From Paludibacteraceae bacterium (GTDB taxonomy: Bacteria > Bacteroidota > Bacteroidia > Bacteroidales > Paludibacteraceae), in NCBI GenBank assembly GCA_024401565.1, contig JAKSKU010000005.1, positions 23,329 through 87,328 on the forward strand: DNA of 64,000 nucleotides. The letters run 5' to 3'. Position numbers and translations under genes: made by a program. Positions 25,735-34,577 of the stretch are shown here, one piece after another. The notes under the pieces are model-generated. The model searched no databases. It had not been told where the DNA came from and was given only the letters and a program-made list of their open reading frames with translations. Each line of letters begins with the position of its first letter. The first letter of the stretch is position 1.

Positions 25735-26649
25735 TCACTCCATTTCATTCAATATCACTTGTGGAGAAGTTCCCATTAAAGATATTGCAGAAATCTTATG
25801 ACCTCCATTCGCATTTAGAGAATGTCCACAATGATAGAGTTGGTCATCAACAATCAACCATCTATCATGAGACTCATTTTTCCAGCGACGAATATCAATA
25901 TGATTATTAGGAAACAAGCGATCATGTTCCGCCATAAGACGAGTCATTCCTTGCCCAACACCATTGGTAAAAATAGTAGCCTTAACACCATCTTTTCGTA
26001 CATCAAGAATATCAAGAGTTAAAGCAGACACGTATGCGTCTATGATAATAACACGATCAATAGCCCTACGAATAAGTGTTTCAAGAGCTATTCGTGCTGT
26101 ATAGAAATCTCCTTCCATAAACACCATTTCAGCAGGAGGAGTAGATGTCTGAATAAAAAAATCAAGTTGCTGCTGTTGTTTATCTTGTCTATCCTCTATT
26201 TGTAACATTCGTTTGTCCATACGTTCTTGAAGAGATATTAGATGTTGACTAAAACTATATCCTCGCATGATATGTTGTCGTAATATGCTTGTAGACCATC
26301 TCCTAAACGCAGTAGCATTAATACTATTTACTCTATATCCAACAGACAATATTACATCAAGATTATAAAATATAGTTGAATACTTCTGTTTTCCATCATT
26401 ACCCATATGTTCCAAAATGGAACATGTGCTATCTTTATCAAGTTCTCCACTCTTGAATATATTATTTAAATGTTTTGTAATGGCAGGACGTTGCGTACCA
26501 AACAAATCTGCTATCTGCTGCTGTGTAAGCCATACAGTTTCTTGTTCCGCATCAAACTTAACCTCCAAACTAACTTTATTATCAACATGATAAAGGACAA
26601 TTTGAGATTCCATGGCATCTACCGTCTGTGTATCAAAACTTTTATTCAT
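25735..26649 (-). CDS. RhuM-family DNA-binding protein fused to a PLD-like domain
   Basis: 304 residues. The N-terminal half is RhuM-like: a helix-turn-helix at about residues 40-60 (VWLTQQQIADLFGTQRPAIT) and YNLDVILSVGYRVNS followed by FRRWSTSILRQHIMRGY. A coiled linker (about 140-165, Gln/Lys/Asp-rich) leads to a C-terminal domain (about 185-300) resembling phospholipase-D-type folds (VIIIDAYVSALTLDIL, SHDRWLIVDDQLYHCGHSL, DxxLxH region) without an exact HKD: the HxK Lys is Arg in SHDRWLIVD. Such fusions are common in accessory islands and often sit beside mobile or toxin-like genes. Function unknown. Confidence 0.8.
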   Translation of the reverse strand: MNKSFDTQTVDAMESQIVLYHVDNKVSLEVKFDAEQETVWLTQQQIADLFGTQRPAITKHLNNIFKSGELDKDSTCSILEHMGNDGKQKYSTIFYNLDVILSVGYRVNSINATAFRRWSTSILRQHIMRGYSFSQHLISLQERMDKRMLQIEDRQDKQQQQLDFFIQTSTPPAEMVFMEGDFYTARIALETLIRRAIDRVIIIDAYVSALTLDILDVRKDGVKATIFTNGVGQGMTRLMAEHDRLFPNNHIDIRRWKNESHDRWLIVDDQLYHCGHSLNANGGHKISAISLMGTSPQVILNEME

Positions 26650-26675
26650 AATTTTTTCTGCATTTAACCAATTCC

Positions 26676-27836
26676 TTACTCCACTTCATATTCTCCTCCC
26701 ATCGTCTCCCTTACAACACCATCCATTTCCAAGTCAAATAGCATATCGGCAATCTCTGCAATCGGTTTACCCAAATGTCTGGCAATGATATCTTTATGTG
26801 ATGCTCCTGCCGACGCAAGGAATTCCACAATGAGTTTTTTATCTCCGTCGAGGTTAAGATCCGGCATTGATGGCGTTTGCGGTGTTTTCGGAGCAATCGT
26901 TTTTATTCCATGATTTGGCAAATCACGGAACGAATTATTTCCAGAAAGGATTTCATCCACGTCGGCTGCAGAAGTAATCAAACGGGCTTTTCCACTACGA
27001 ATCAACGCATTGCAGCCTTCACTTTGCAATCTTGTGTAGTCGCCAGGCAACGCACACAACGGCACTCCATAACGATGGCTCCAATCAGCAGTATACATTG
27101 AGCCTCCATTCCCTTTACTTTCCACCACAATCACGACGTCGGCAATAGCTGCGATAATTCGGTTGCGGTCGACAAAGTTTTTATTGTCAGTTGCCGTGTG
27201 AAACGAGTACTGCGTCATCAATCCTCCGCTTTCCATGATATCTCTCGTATATCGACGGTGCTCCGCAGGATAAATGGAGGAGAAATTGGTTCCCATCACA
27301 GCAAGCGTCTGCATACCGTTTTCCAACGCCGCACAATGGGCTGTGATATCAACGCCACGTGCCAGACCACTGACAATCAATGCGTCCGGATACATTTTTG
27401 CAATATCCGCGACAAACGATTGCGTGAACTCTTTACCATAGTGCGACATGTTGCGTGTGCCAACAATGGATATAATAATTCGTTTATTGAGAGACGCGGT
27501 GCCTTTATAATATAGGAAGAATGGGGCGTCTGTACGGCGGTTGACTAAAGACGACGGGTATTCTTCATCGTAGAGGGACAATATTCTGACTCCATTATTC
27601 TCCGCCAGTTCCAATTCCCGTTCCGCCAAACGAAGAAATGCAGCTCCGTTGTTAGCAATAGCAACTGCCGCAGATTCGTTTAGACGACACTGCTCCATCA
27701 GATCCTTTTGCGATAAGGAAAACACGTCTTCAAGACTGTTGAATTTTAAAGTGAGATAATTGATTTTAGCAGAACCGACACCATGAACAAATGTCAAAGC
27801 CATACCGTATAGGAAATCTTTTTTTGCATTCCACAT
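26676..27836 (-). CDS. dprA: DNA-processing protein DprA
   Basis: 386 residues with the full DprA layout: SAM-like head (FVHGVGSAKINYLTLKF), Rossmann core (IISIVGTRNMSHYGKE, VSGLARGVDITAH near residue 157, FVDRNRIIAAIADVVIVVES) and C-terminal winged helix (about 325-386). DprA loads RecA on incoming single-stranded DNA in natural transformation. A -7 box is at 27877-27884. The RhuM-PLD gene lies 26 bases downstream. Confidence 0.93.
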   Translation of the reverse strand: MWNAKKDFLYGMALTFVHGVGSAKINYLTLKFNSLEDVFSLSQKDLMEQCRLNESAAVAIANNGAAFLRLAERELELAENNGVRILSLYDEEYPSSLVNRRTDAPFFLYYKGTASLNKRIIISIVGTRNMSHYGKEFTQSFVADIAKMYPDALIVSGLARGVDITAHCAALENGMQTLAVMGTNFSSIYPAEHRRYTRDIMESGGLMTQYSFHTATDNKNFVDRNRIIAAIADVVIVVESKGNGGSMYTADWSHRYGVPLCALPGDYTRLQSEGCNALIRSGKARLITSAADVDEILSGNNSFRDLPNHGIKTIAPKTPQTPSMPDLNLDGDKKLIVEFLASAGASHKDIIARHLGKPIAEIADMLFDLEMDGVVRETMGGEYEVE

Positions 27837-27876
27837 AATGACTAAATTTTAACAATCATAAAACATGTTAGTATCA

Positions 27877-27884
27877 CAAAGATA
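27877..27884 (-). promoter_or_regulatory. -7 box for dprA
   Basis: Minus strand reads TATCTTTG, 41 bases before the ATG at 27836, directly after the terminator of the upstream GLUG gene. Confidence 0.5.
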
Positions 27885-27889
27885 CAAAA

Positions 27890-27919
27890 AAGATCCAGAC
27901 TCTTACAAGTCCGGATCTT
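27890..27919 (-). terminator. Terminator of the GLUG surface-protein gene
   Basis: AAGATCCAGAC (27890-27900) pairs with GTCCGGATCTT (27909-27919); the single mismatch becomes a G.U pair in minus-strand RNA, and TTTTTTG follows. Its stem resembles that of the second GLUG gene at 40231-40263. Confidence 0.82.
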
Positions 27920-27941
27920 AATTCTTCCAGTGTCAATGAAA

Positions 27942-30341
27942 TTAACCTTTCACAACCACCTTCAACGCTGCTCCATTAACACATATGATGTAAATTCCAT
28001 TGTTGAGCTCACCATTCTTGCTTGTCACATCTTTTCCCGCCATGTCGAAAATCAAGAACGATTCCACACCCAACACTCTGATTTCTCGTCCGTTCACAGC
28101 GACAGAAAATGATGGTTTCTCATCTTCATTATCATCACTGTCGGTATTGTCATCCGTCTCATTGCAATAACCAAGTGTTTCATCATAAATCACAATGCCA
28201 TGCGTTGGATCCAAGACAGGATATGGATCGACACCCAACGTCTGATACCATACAGTCTGCTCCTGACCTTCATTCAACTTCACACATATCGCACCGCTTG
28301 CAAAATCTTCCGCAGATGTGAATATCAATGTATCACAAGTGTTGTCAGTAGACGTCGGTAAAGTATAGGAATTATTGACATTTTCCAAATTATATGCACT
28401 TATAGCAAAATTCTGATTCCCATTCAAATAACTATATACAATACAATTATCTATTGTAGACGCATTGTAGTTTGTGATACCGGTAAAACCACTAGCAATA
28501 ACAGTATCCCCAATAAAACAACAATTCCTTATTATTCCATTGTTTTCATCGGCAAAACCAGAACAATAATAACCGGGAGACATATCCTTGACCATACATC
28601 TTTCAATAACTCCCTCATTATCCACAACCAAACCAGAACTACGATTTCCTGTCGTCACCATACTGTCAGATACACAATTGACAATAACTCCTTTATTATG
28701 ATAAACCAATGGTGCACCATAATTAACGACTGACTTACCCTTTGACATTGTCAGATTCTTTATAGTATCTGAAATCGAATAGAAAAGAGGTCCTTCTATT
28801 CCTCTAGTTGCAAAACAAGAATAAAAATTTGAAATCACATGTCCATTTCCATCAAAAGTTCCTTCATAATCCTTGCCATACAAAATTGTTATCCACGGAC
28901 CATTTTCCTCACTGCAAACAGACGACATATCTATATCCGCAGTTAAAACCGCATCAATGGAAGGATTGCCATTCTCCACAATATCCTTGAATAAAACAAG
29001 ATCCTCAGCACTACCGATTTCAAACGGAGAGTTTTCATACTGCTTCATATAGGAAGGCAAGTAATGCAAGCATACATCACACTTGTTGTCTCCATTTTCA
29101 TCAATATGATCCGGATTCATAATGACGGTGTCAATAGACAAAGAGTCTCCAAACTTAAAGTTTTCATATGTAGCCCTATATGGTAAACTTGCATCCGGAC
29201 ATTCCAAAAATACGGAGTCTACCTTCACAAAATAATCATCCAAACCTGCTGCCAAATAAGGCAAGACGAAATCATCATCCAAATTCTGAGCCCAAACCAA
29301 TGTGTCCAATCCATCATTCAAAGCCACGCAAGCCGCACCATTATAAAAAGGAGTCAATTGGGTATATCTCACAAATTCTGTTCGAGGAGAATCTCCAGTT
29401 CCAGCAATAATACGAGTCGTACGCTGTTCAGGAATGCAATATGTCACACATCGTTTGGTAGTCACCGCACTTCCTTTGTATAATCCGACAAAGGCTCCTG
29501 ATAGTTTTTCCACGTATGGTACATATCCTGTATTATAACTTACGTCTATCTTACTATCCTCCAAAATTCCACAAAATCCACCAAATGTGCCACCTGTTCC
29601 TAAAGGCAACACAAATCCTTTATTGATGGAATAGAGCATTGTACTGTTTTTTGATGCTTGTCCGACAACTCCACCTCCACTTGTAGAACCAACATATATA
29701 CCTCCATTATTGACACACTGTGTGATATCTGTGCTTTTAATCTCTCCACAAATACCCCCAGCATTAATACTACCAGATACGATACCATTATTTGTACATT
29801 CTGTAATTACAGACCCTGTTGCATAACCACATATTCCTCCAGCACTTGGACCGATAATTTTTATATTACTATAACAATTGTTTATTACGCTGTTTGACGC
29901 CTCCGCGCATATACCTCCTGCATATCCGAGTCTGGTTGTACATTTCAACGAATCTCCATATACCGACACATTCTTAACGACAGCATATCTAAGACTCTTA
30001 AACAATCCGACATTTTCCTTCGAAACCAATCGTAGGCTATCTATCCTATGATTGCCACCATCAAAAATACCTGAGTATAAATCAAAATCATCTCCTATTG
30101 GAATCCATTCTGATTTCAATGTCGCCATGTTGATGTCTGCTATCAGCGTCGCACATGCTTCCCTCTTTGGTGATTCCGTATAATCTCCAGCCACATATCC
30201 ACTAAACCACAACAATTCATCAGCTGTGGAAATCATAAACGGTCTCTCCTCACTACCGTCTCCCGCAGCTGGCTTTGTCTGCGCATTTAGATCAAACAAA
30301 CTAACAGCAGTCAATAATAATAATAATAATATCTTCTTCAT
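27942..30341 (-). CDS. Secreted GLUG-repeat surface protein with T9SS-like tail
   Basis: 799 residues. Signal peptide about 1-20, then FMISTADELLWFSGYVAGDY and a long series of GLUG-type turns (GLFKSLRYAVVKNVSVYG, AGGICAEASNSVINNCYS, GGGVVGQASKNSTMLYS) forming a likely beta-solenoid at about 95-300. A second, similar block follows at about 440-690 after the linker DHIDENGDNKCDVCLHYLPS. The end (VLGVESFLIFDMAGKDVTSK, then GIYIICVNGAALKVVVKG) resembles a T9SS sorting domain. Likely a surface adhesin or binding protein; no catalytic residues seen. Paralogous to genes at 40288 and 45345. Confidence 0.85.
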   Translation of the reverse strand: MKKILLLLLLTAVSLFDLNAQTKPAAGDGSEERPFMISTADELLWFSGYVAGDYTESPKREACATLIADINMATLKSEWIPIGDDFDLYSGIFDGGNHRIDSLRLVSKENVGLFKSLRYAVVKNVSVYGDSLKCTTRLGYAGGICAEASNSVINNCYSNIKIIGPSAGGICGYATGSVITECTNNGIVSGSINAGGICGEIKSTDITQCVNNGGIYVGSTSGGGVVGQASKNSTMLYSINKGFVLPLGTGGTFGGFCGILEDSKIDVSYNTGYVPYVEKLSGAFVGLYKGSAVTTKRCVTYCIPEQRTTRIIAGTGDSPRTEFVRYTQLTPFYNGAACVALNDGLDTLVWAQNLDDDFVLPYLAAGLDDYFVKVDSVFLECPDASLPYRATYENFKFGDSLSIDTVIMNPDHIDENGDNKCDVCLHYLPSYMKQYENSPFEIGSAEDLVLFKDIVENGNPSIDAVLTADIDMSSVCSEENGPWITILYGKDYEGTFDGNGHVISNFYSCFATRGIEGPLFYSISDTIKNLTMSKGKSVVNYGAPLVYHNKGVIVNCVSDSMVTTGNRSSGLVVDNEGVIERCMVKDMSPGYYCSGFADENNGIIRNCCFIGDTVIASGFTGITNYNASTIDNCIVYSYLNGNQNFAISAYNLENVNNSYTLPTSTDNTCDTLIFTSAEDFASGAICVKLNEGQEQTVWYQTLGVDPYPVLDPTHGIVIYDETLGYCNETDDNTDSDDNEDEKPSFSVAVNGREIRVLGVESFLIFDMAGKDVTSKNGELNNGIYIICVNGAALKVVVKG

Positions 30342-30381
30342 GTAATAACCAGTATCAGCATTAGCGTCTTTAAAAACGTCA

Positions 30382-30389
30382 CAAATATA
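30382..30389 (-). promoter_or_regulatory. -7 box for the GLUG gene
   Basis: Minus strand reads TATATTTG, 41 bases before the ATG at 30341. It is divergent from the purF promoter 94 bases away. Confidence 0.5.
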
Positions 30390-30482
30390 CTCAATATTTT
30401 GTCATTACCGTAACCGAATAACAAAAACACACAAACTATCAAAATAGATTTACATTCTGCTTTCACTTTAATCAAAAAAGTG

Positions 30483-30490
30483 TAATTTTG
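30483..30490 (+). promoter_or_regulatory. -7 box for purF
   Basis: TAATTTTG fits TAnnTTTG and lies 38 bases before the ATG at 30528. Confidence 0.5.
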
Positions 30491-30527
30491 CATTACAAAC
30501 TGAAATTAACTTAACACATAAAACGAT

Positions 30528-32393
30528 ATGTGCGGAATAGCATACGTAAGATTAAGAAAGCCGCTTAAGTATTATTACGAAAAGTATGGTTCTTGGAAAT
30601 ACGGTCTTGAAAAGCTGTATATCCTAATGGAAAAGCAACACAATCGCGGTCAGGAAGGCGCTGGTTTGGCTTGCGTCAAACTTCATGCTAAACCTGGCGA
30701 GGAATACATTTTCCGTGAGAGAGCCGAGGGCGGTCAGGCTATCGACAAAATCTTCGAATCAGTTTATCAGAACTATCAGAATCTTTCTCCAGAAATATGG
30801 GCAGACCCGGATTACGCGGCCGACAATCTTCCTTTCGCCGGAGAGATGTATCTTGGACATCTTCGTTACAGCACAACCGGCAAATCCGGTTTATCATACG
30901 TGCATCCTTTCTTGCGTCGTAGCAACTGGAAGGATCGTACTTTGGTGTTGGCCGGTAATTTCAATCTTACCAATGTCGACGAGGTTTTCGCCAATCTAAC
31001 TCGTATCGGCCAGCATCCTCGTGATATGGGCGACACAATCCTTATGCTTGAGACTATCGGCCACCAGCTTGATATGGAGGTTCAGCGTAAGTTTAATGAA
31101 TACGACGCTCAGGGCAAATCATACGATGAGATTTCCGAACTTATCGAGAAGAATGTCGACTTGGGAGAGGTGATTCGCAGAAGCGAGAAGGGCTTCGACG
31201 GTGGTTACTGCATCTGCGGTATGGTAGGTCACGGTGACTCGTTCATCTTCCGTGATCCAAACGGAATCCGTCCAGCTTTCTATTATTACGACGACGAGAT
31301 CATCGTTGCTGCAAGTGAGCGTCCAGTTATCCAGACGGTGATGAATGTCAAGATGGATGACATCAAGGAGCTTGAGCCTGGTCAGGCAATCATCATCAAG
31401 AAAGACGCGTCATTCCACCTTGAGCAGATCCGTGAGGCTGGAGAGATCAAGAAATGTTCATTCGAGCGTATCTATTTCTCACGCGGTAGTGATATCGACA
31501 TCTACCAGGAGCGTAAAAAACTTGGTGAGCTTCTGACTCCACAGATTCTAAAGGCTGTCGACAACGACTTGAACAACTCCGTCTTCTCATTTATTCCAAA
31601 CACAGCCGAAGTGGCATTCTACGGAATGATGCACGGTATTGAAAATGAGATGATTGAGGATAAGAAACGTGCGATTCTTTCAGGCAAGAAATTCTCTGAT
31701 GAAGAATTAGACAAAATCCTTTCTGCTCGTCCACGTCAGGAGAAGATCGCCATCAAGGATATCAAGATGCGCACATTCATCGCGCAGGATAAAAACCGTA
31801 ATGATATGGCAGCCCACGTCTACGATATCACTTACGGATCTATCCACCCAAAGACAGACAACCTTGTAGTGATCGACGATTCAATCGTGAGAGGTACGAC
31901 TTTGAAGCAGAGTATCATCAAAATTCTTAACCGTCTTGAGCCAAAGAAGATCGTCATCGTATCGTCGTCTCCACAGGTTCGTTTCCCAGACTGCTACGGT
32001 ATCGACATGAGCCGAATGAGTGAGTTTATCGCATTCAAGGCTGCCATCTCACTTCTTAAGAAGAGAGGTATGGAAAACGTCATCGAGGAAGTATACAAGA
32101 AGAGCAAGGCTCAGGTGGGCAAGAAGAAAGAGGAGTATGTCAACTACGTTAAGGACATCTACTCTCCATTCACCGACGATGAGATCTCAGCAGAGATTGC
32201 AGAATTGCTTACTCCAAAAGAGGTTAAGACACCAGTAGAGATTGTTTATCAGTCACTTGAAAACCTTCACGTCGCATGTCCAAACCATAGTGGCGACTGG
32301 TATTTCTCTGGCGATTACCCTACTCCTGGAGGAAATCGTTTGGTGACTCACGCATTCATCAACTACTACGAAGGAAACGTAGACAAGAGATAA
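30528..32393 (+). CDS. purF: Amidophosphoribosyltransferase (long Bacteroidota form)
   Basis: 621 residues. MCGIAYVRL gives Cys2, the N-terminal nucleophile after Met removal; RGQEGAGLA and YLGHLRYSTTG belong to the glutaminase half. The PRPP-binding loop LVVIDDSIVRGTTLK is near residue 445, followed by IVIVSSSPQVRFPDCYGIDM. It transfers glutamine ammonia to PRPP, the first step of purine synthesis. The protein is longer than typical PurF (about 500), with an insert at about 365-420 (MMHGIENEMIEDKKR...) and a C-terminal extension from about 555, as in the long Bacteroidota version. It stands alone between divergent genes. Confidence 0.9.
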   Translation: MCGIAYVRLRKPLKYYYEKYGSWKYGLEKLYILMEKQHNRGQEGAGLACVKLHAKPGEEYIFRERAEGGQAIDKIFESVYQNYQNLSPEIWADPDYAADNLPFAGEMYLGHLRYSTTGKSGLSYVHPFLRRSNWKDRTLVLAGNFNLTNVDEVFANLTRIGQHPRDMGDTILMLETIGHQLDMEVQRKFNEYDAQGKSYDEISELIEKNVDLGEVIRRSEKGFDGGYCICGMVGHGDSFIFRDPNGIRPAFYYYDDEIIVAASERPVIQTVMNVKMDDIKELEPGQAIIIKKDASFHLEQIREAGEIKKCSFERIYFSRGSDIDIYQERKKLGELLTPQILKAVDNDLNNSVFSFIPNTAEVAFYGMMHGIENEMIEDKKRAILSGKKFSDEELDKILSARPRQEKIAIKDIKMRTFIAQDKNRNDMAAHVYDITYGSIHPKTDNLVVIDDSIVRGTTLKQSIIKILNRLEPKKIVIVSSSPQVRFPDCYGIDMSRMSEFIAFKAAISLLKKRGMENVIEEVYKKSKAQVGKKKEEYVNYVKDIYSPFTDDEISAEIAELLTPKEVKTPVEIVYQSLENLHVACPNHSGDWYFSGDYPTPGGNRLVTHAFINYYEGNVDKR

Positions 32394-32480
32394 TGCAGAA
32401 TTCGTAATTCTTAATTCATAATTCGTAATTGTCGGTACAAGCCAACAGATTTGTATATTTCGGCAATATAGAATCATTCG

Positions 32481-32515
32481 TAGAGACGGGGCATGTCCCC
32501 GTCTCTATTTTTTTC
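32481..32515 (+). terminator. Terminator of purF
   Basis: TAGAGACGGGG (32481-32491) with CCCCGTCTCTA (32497-32507), a perfect 11-base stem with a 5-base loop, then eight T. Confidence 0.92.
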
Positions 32516-32524
32516 GCATTGCGA

Positions 32525-32745
32525 CACCTATGATTTTTAGTAAAACAACCACAAGTGCCTCAAAAAACATAGTTGTGTTTATTTTTCTTGAGTAAAATGG
32601 AATTATCATACTCAAAAATCATAGTTATGGTTGTTTTTCTTGAGTAAAATGGAATTATCTCCATTTTTATGCTGTGTTTGGCAGATTATCCGAAAATAAG
32701 TTGCCAAACACACGATTTTTTGACGTCTTTGGCAGATTATCGCAA
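32525..32745. repeat. Repeat-only intergenic region (about 52-base period)
   Basis: Two identical 26-base stretches, TTTTTCTTGAGTAAAATGG plus AATTATC, stand at 32582-32607 and 32634-32659, 52 bases apart, each preceded by CTCAAAAA(A/T)CATAGTT so that each unit can fold (CTCAAAAA with TTTTTCTTGAG). A second pair, TTTGGCAGATTATC, stands at 32677-32690 and 32728-32741, 51 bases apart, with GTGTTTGGC/GCCAAACAC inverted at 32674 and 32703. No gene is inside. It resembles the arrays before AAA_14 ATPases but no ATPase gene adjoins. Confidence 0.75.
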
Positions 32746-32751
32746 ATTTTA

Positions 32752-32759
32752 TATTTTTG
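32752..32759 (+). promoter_or_regulatory. -7 box for the flavin reductase-like gene
   Basis: TATTTTTG, 18 bases before the ATG at 32778, overlapping an earlier in-frame ATG at 32757. This supports 32778 as the start. Confidence 0.5.
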
Positions 32760-32777
32760 TATTCAAAACATAACATT

Positions 32778-33407
32778 ATGAATCAATTATTTAGAAATTG
32801 CATTAAAGCAACAGTCTCAGCTTGCTTATTCAGCACGATACCAAGTTGCTCAGAAACTAAAAAAGAAGAAGTTGTAGCCGTTGAAAATGCGACTCTAACA
32901 AAACAAGAATTGTCAGTTTTGGGTGCAGAAGATGAATTTGACTTGATCGGCAAACAATGGATGCTAATCACAAGTGGAGACACATCAAAATACAACACTA
33001 TGACTGCATCTTGGGGTGGATTCGGACATCTATGGGGAAAGAACGTTGCATTTATCTTCGTCCGCCCCGAGCGTTACACTCACGAATTCATCGAGGCCAA
33101 CGACCGTCTCACTCTTTCTTTCTTCGACGAGAAATACAGACAGGCTTTGCAGATTTGCGGAACAAAGTCTGGCAGAGATGGCGACAAAGTTAAAGAGGCT
33201 GGTTTGACTCCTATCGCACTGGAATCCAACACAACAACATTCGACGAGGCACGTATGGTGCTTGATTGTCGCAAACTATTTAAGACCGAAATGACTGAGG
33301 CTGCTTTCTTGGATAAGGAAATCTGCAAACAGAATTACAGACCTGAACCTGGTGGTGGATTCCACACTATCTATGTGGTGGAGATTGAGAATGTTTATGT
33401 GAAATAG
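32778..33407 (+). CDS. Flavin reductase-like (FMN-binding split barrel) lipoprotein
   Basis: 209 residues from the chosen ATG; an in-frame ATG 21 bases upstream overlaps the promoter. The first 24 residues look like a lipoprotein signal (SACLFSTIPSC, Cys24) followed by SETKKEE. The body has the flavin reductase-like fold: QWMLITSGDTSKYNTMTASW, VAFIFVRPERYTHEFIEA and SFFDEKYRQALQICGTKSG. Cytoplasmic relatives without a signal use FMN and NAD(P)H. Here the domain seems to be exported, so its electron donor is unclear. A terminator follows at 33434-33464. Confidence 0.8.
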   Translation: MNQLFRNCIKATVSACLFSTIPSCSETKKEEVVAVENATLTKQELSVLGAEDEFDLIGKQWMLITSGDTSKYNTMTASWGGFGHLWGKNVAFIFVRPERYTHEFIEANDRLTLSFFDEKYRQALQICGTKSGRDGDKVKEAGLTPIALESNTTTFDEARMVLDCRKLFKTEMTEAAFLDKEICKQNYRPEPGGGFHTIYVVEIENVYVK

Positions 33408-33433
33408 TTAAGAGCTTAGAGCTTAAAGCTTAG

Positions 33434-33464
33434 AGAATGGGCAGGATTAAACCTGTCCCATTCT
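33434..33464 (+). terminator. Terminator of the flavin reductase-like gene
   Basis: AGAATGGGCAGG (33434-33445) pairs with CCTGTCCCATTCT (33452-33464) with one bulged T, then TTATTCTTTCC. It touches the stop of the convergent acyltransferase gene. Confidence 0.75.
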
Positions 33465-34355
33465 TTATTCTTTCCAAAAATCATAATAATTAAACCATTG
33501 CTCTGGATATTGGCGGACAATGGCCTCCAAAAATTCTATGTATTCCTGCATCGACGCGGATACTTTCATCTTTCTGTTCGTCTCCTTTGCCGCAGCCTCA
33601 GCTTTACGGCAGATGAAGCGGTATTTCTTGCCTGACTCTCTGACAGCAAAGAAATAGAAGGTGTCGGCACCAGTCATTGTGGCGATCTGGTGTGGACCAG
33701 GAGGGAAAGGTGCGTCATATCCTAGGAATTGTACCGTCTTAGCATCCTCTTCTCTGATGAATCGATCACCCTGAAAGCACACAACTTCATTCGATGCCAA
33801 AGCTGATTGGATTTTGAAAATGTGGTCGATATTTTCCGTTGAGACGGGGATGACTCCAAATGAGTTGGATCCCATCGTCGCCTCTAATTTATCCTTAATC
33901 TTCTGATACTCACCGTCGAGCATCACAACATTGAGTTTTGTACCGTATTCCTTCATAAACACTCGGCTCACCTCCCAGTTGCCAACATGGGCTCCAATCA
34001 TCACGGCTCCCTTCTCCCCCCTCTTCAAATGGTCGATGAGGCAATCCATTCCGTCGAACGAGAAAGAAAATTCTTTTTCCAAGCCCGACGACGCTGCGAT
34101 TTTGTCAATTATCACCTGACCGAAACGATAGTAATGCTGGAAAATCTTTCCGACTGCCACAAAAAACGATTTCTTATGAATCTTACGCCAATATCTCCAG
34201 CTTGCGGCTGTGGCTTTTGGAGCAAATGGCACGAAATATGGCACGACGACAAACAGGAACGCATACGCTGCGTTCAATCCTAAATGTTTGATTAGAAAGA
34301 TGAAGAATCCGTATCCGAACGATCCTCCACGCGTCTTGCCATTCCAGTCGGCCAT
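33465..34355 (-). CDS. LpxL/HtrB-type lysophospholipid acyltransferase
   Basis: 296 residues. The acyltransferase motif HX4E is seen in IGAHVGNWEVSR near residue 123, with FQGDRF and PFPPGPHQIATMTGA further on. One N-terminal membrane segment (about 28-45). Family members add acyl chains to lipid A, but related proteins sit in aryl-polyene/flexirubin clusters next to a FabG of exactly the kind encoded upstream. The separation from fabG by 222 bases with a terminator and a dispersed repeat suggests the two were once closer. Either role is possible. Confidence 0.85.
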   Translation of the reverse strand: MADWNGKTRGGSFGYGFFIFLIKHLGLNAAYAFLFVVVPYFVPFAPKATAASWRYWRKIHKKSFFVAVGKIFQHYYRFGQVIIDKIAASSGLEKEFSFSFDGMDCLIDHLKRGEKGAVMIGAHVGNWEVSRVFMKEYGTKLNVVMLDGEYQKIKDKLEATMGSNSFGVIPVSTENIDHIFKIQSALASNEVVCFQGDRFIREEDAKTVQFLGYDAPFPPGPHQIATMTGADTFYFFAVRESGKKYRFICRKAEAAAKETNRKMKVSASMQEYIEFLEAIVRQYPEQWFNYYDFWKE

Positions 34356-34435
34356 AATTAATTATTAATGGTTTACAATCTCTTTTACTCTCCACAAAAA
34401 ACAAAGTTTTTCTCCGAGTACACTGTGCCTCTGTG

Positions 34436-34512
34436 GTTTTCTTTACGCTCGCCCTTACGGGCTCGCGTTTGAATGGAAGGCAAGGGCGTTCCGCCCTTTG
34501 CAATCCTCTTTT
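34436..34512. repeat. Dispersed repeat, copy B
   Basis: Core TTTACGCTCGCCCTTACGGG then CTCGCG, AAGGGCGTTCCGCCCTTTGC and AATCCTC, as in copy A, but without the TTGTCCAA/TTGGACAA ends. Directly before it is TGTGCCTCTGTGG, whose complement is close to the last bases of the window (63984-64000), another likely partial copy. Confidence 0.7.
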
Positions 34513-34522
34513 TACCCATCAT

Positions 34523-34550
34523 AAAAAAGGGCAGAATTTCACTCCTGCCC
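34523..34550 (-). terminator. Terminator of fabG
   Basis: Arms GGGCAG (34529-34534) and CTGCCC (34545-34550), then six T on the minus strand (34523-34528), 27 bases after the fabG stop. Confidence 0.75.
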
Positions 34551-34577
34551 AAATATAGAATTGTTTGAAAATTCTGA

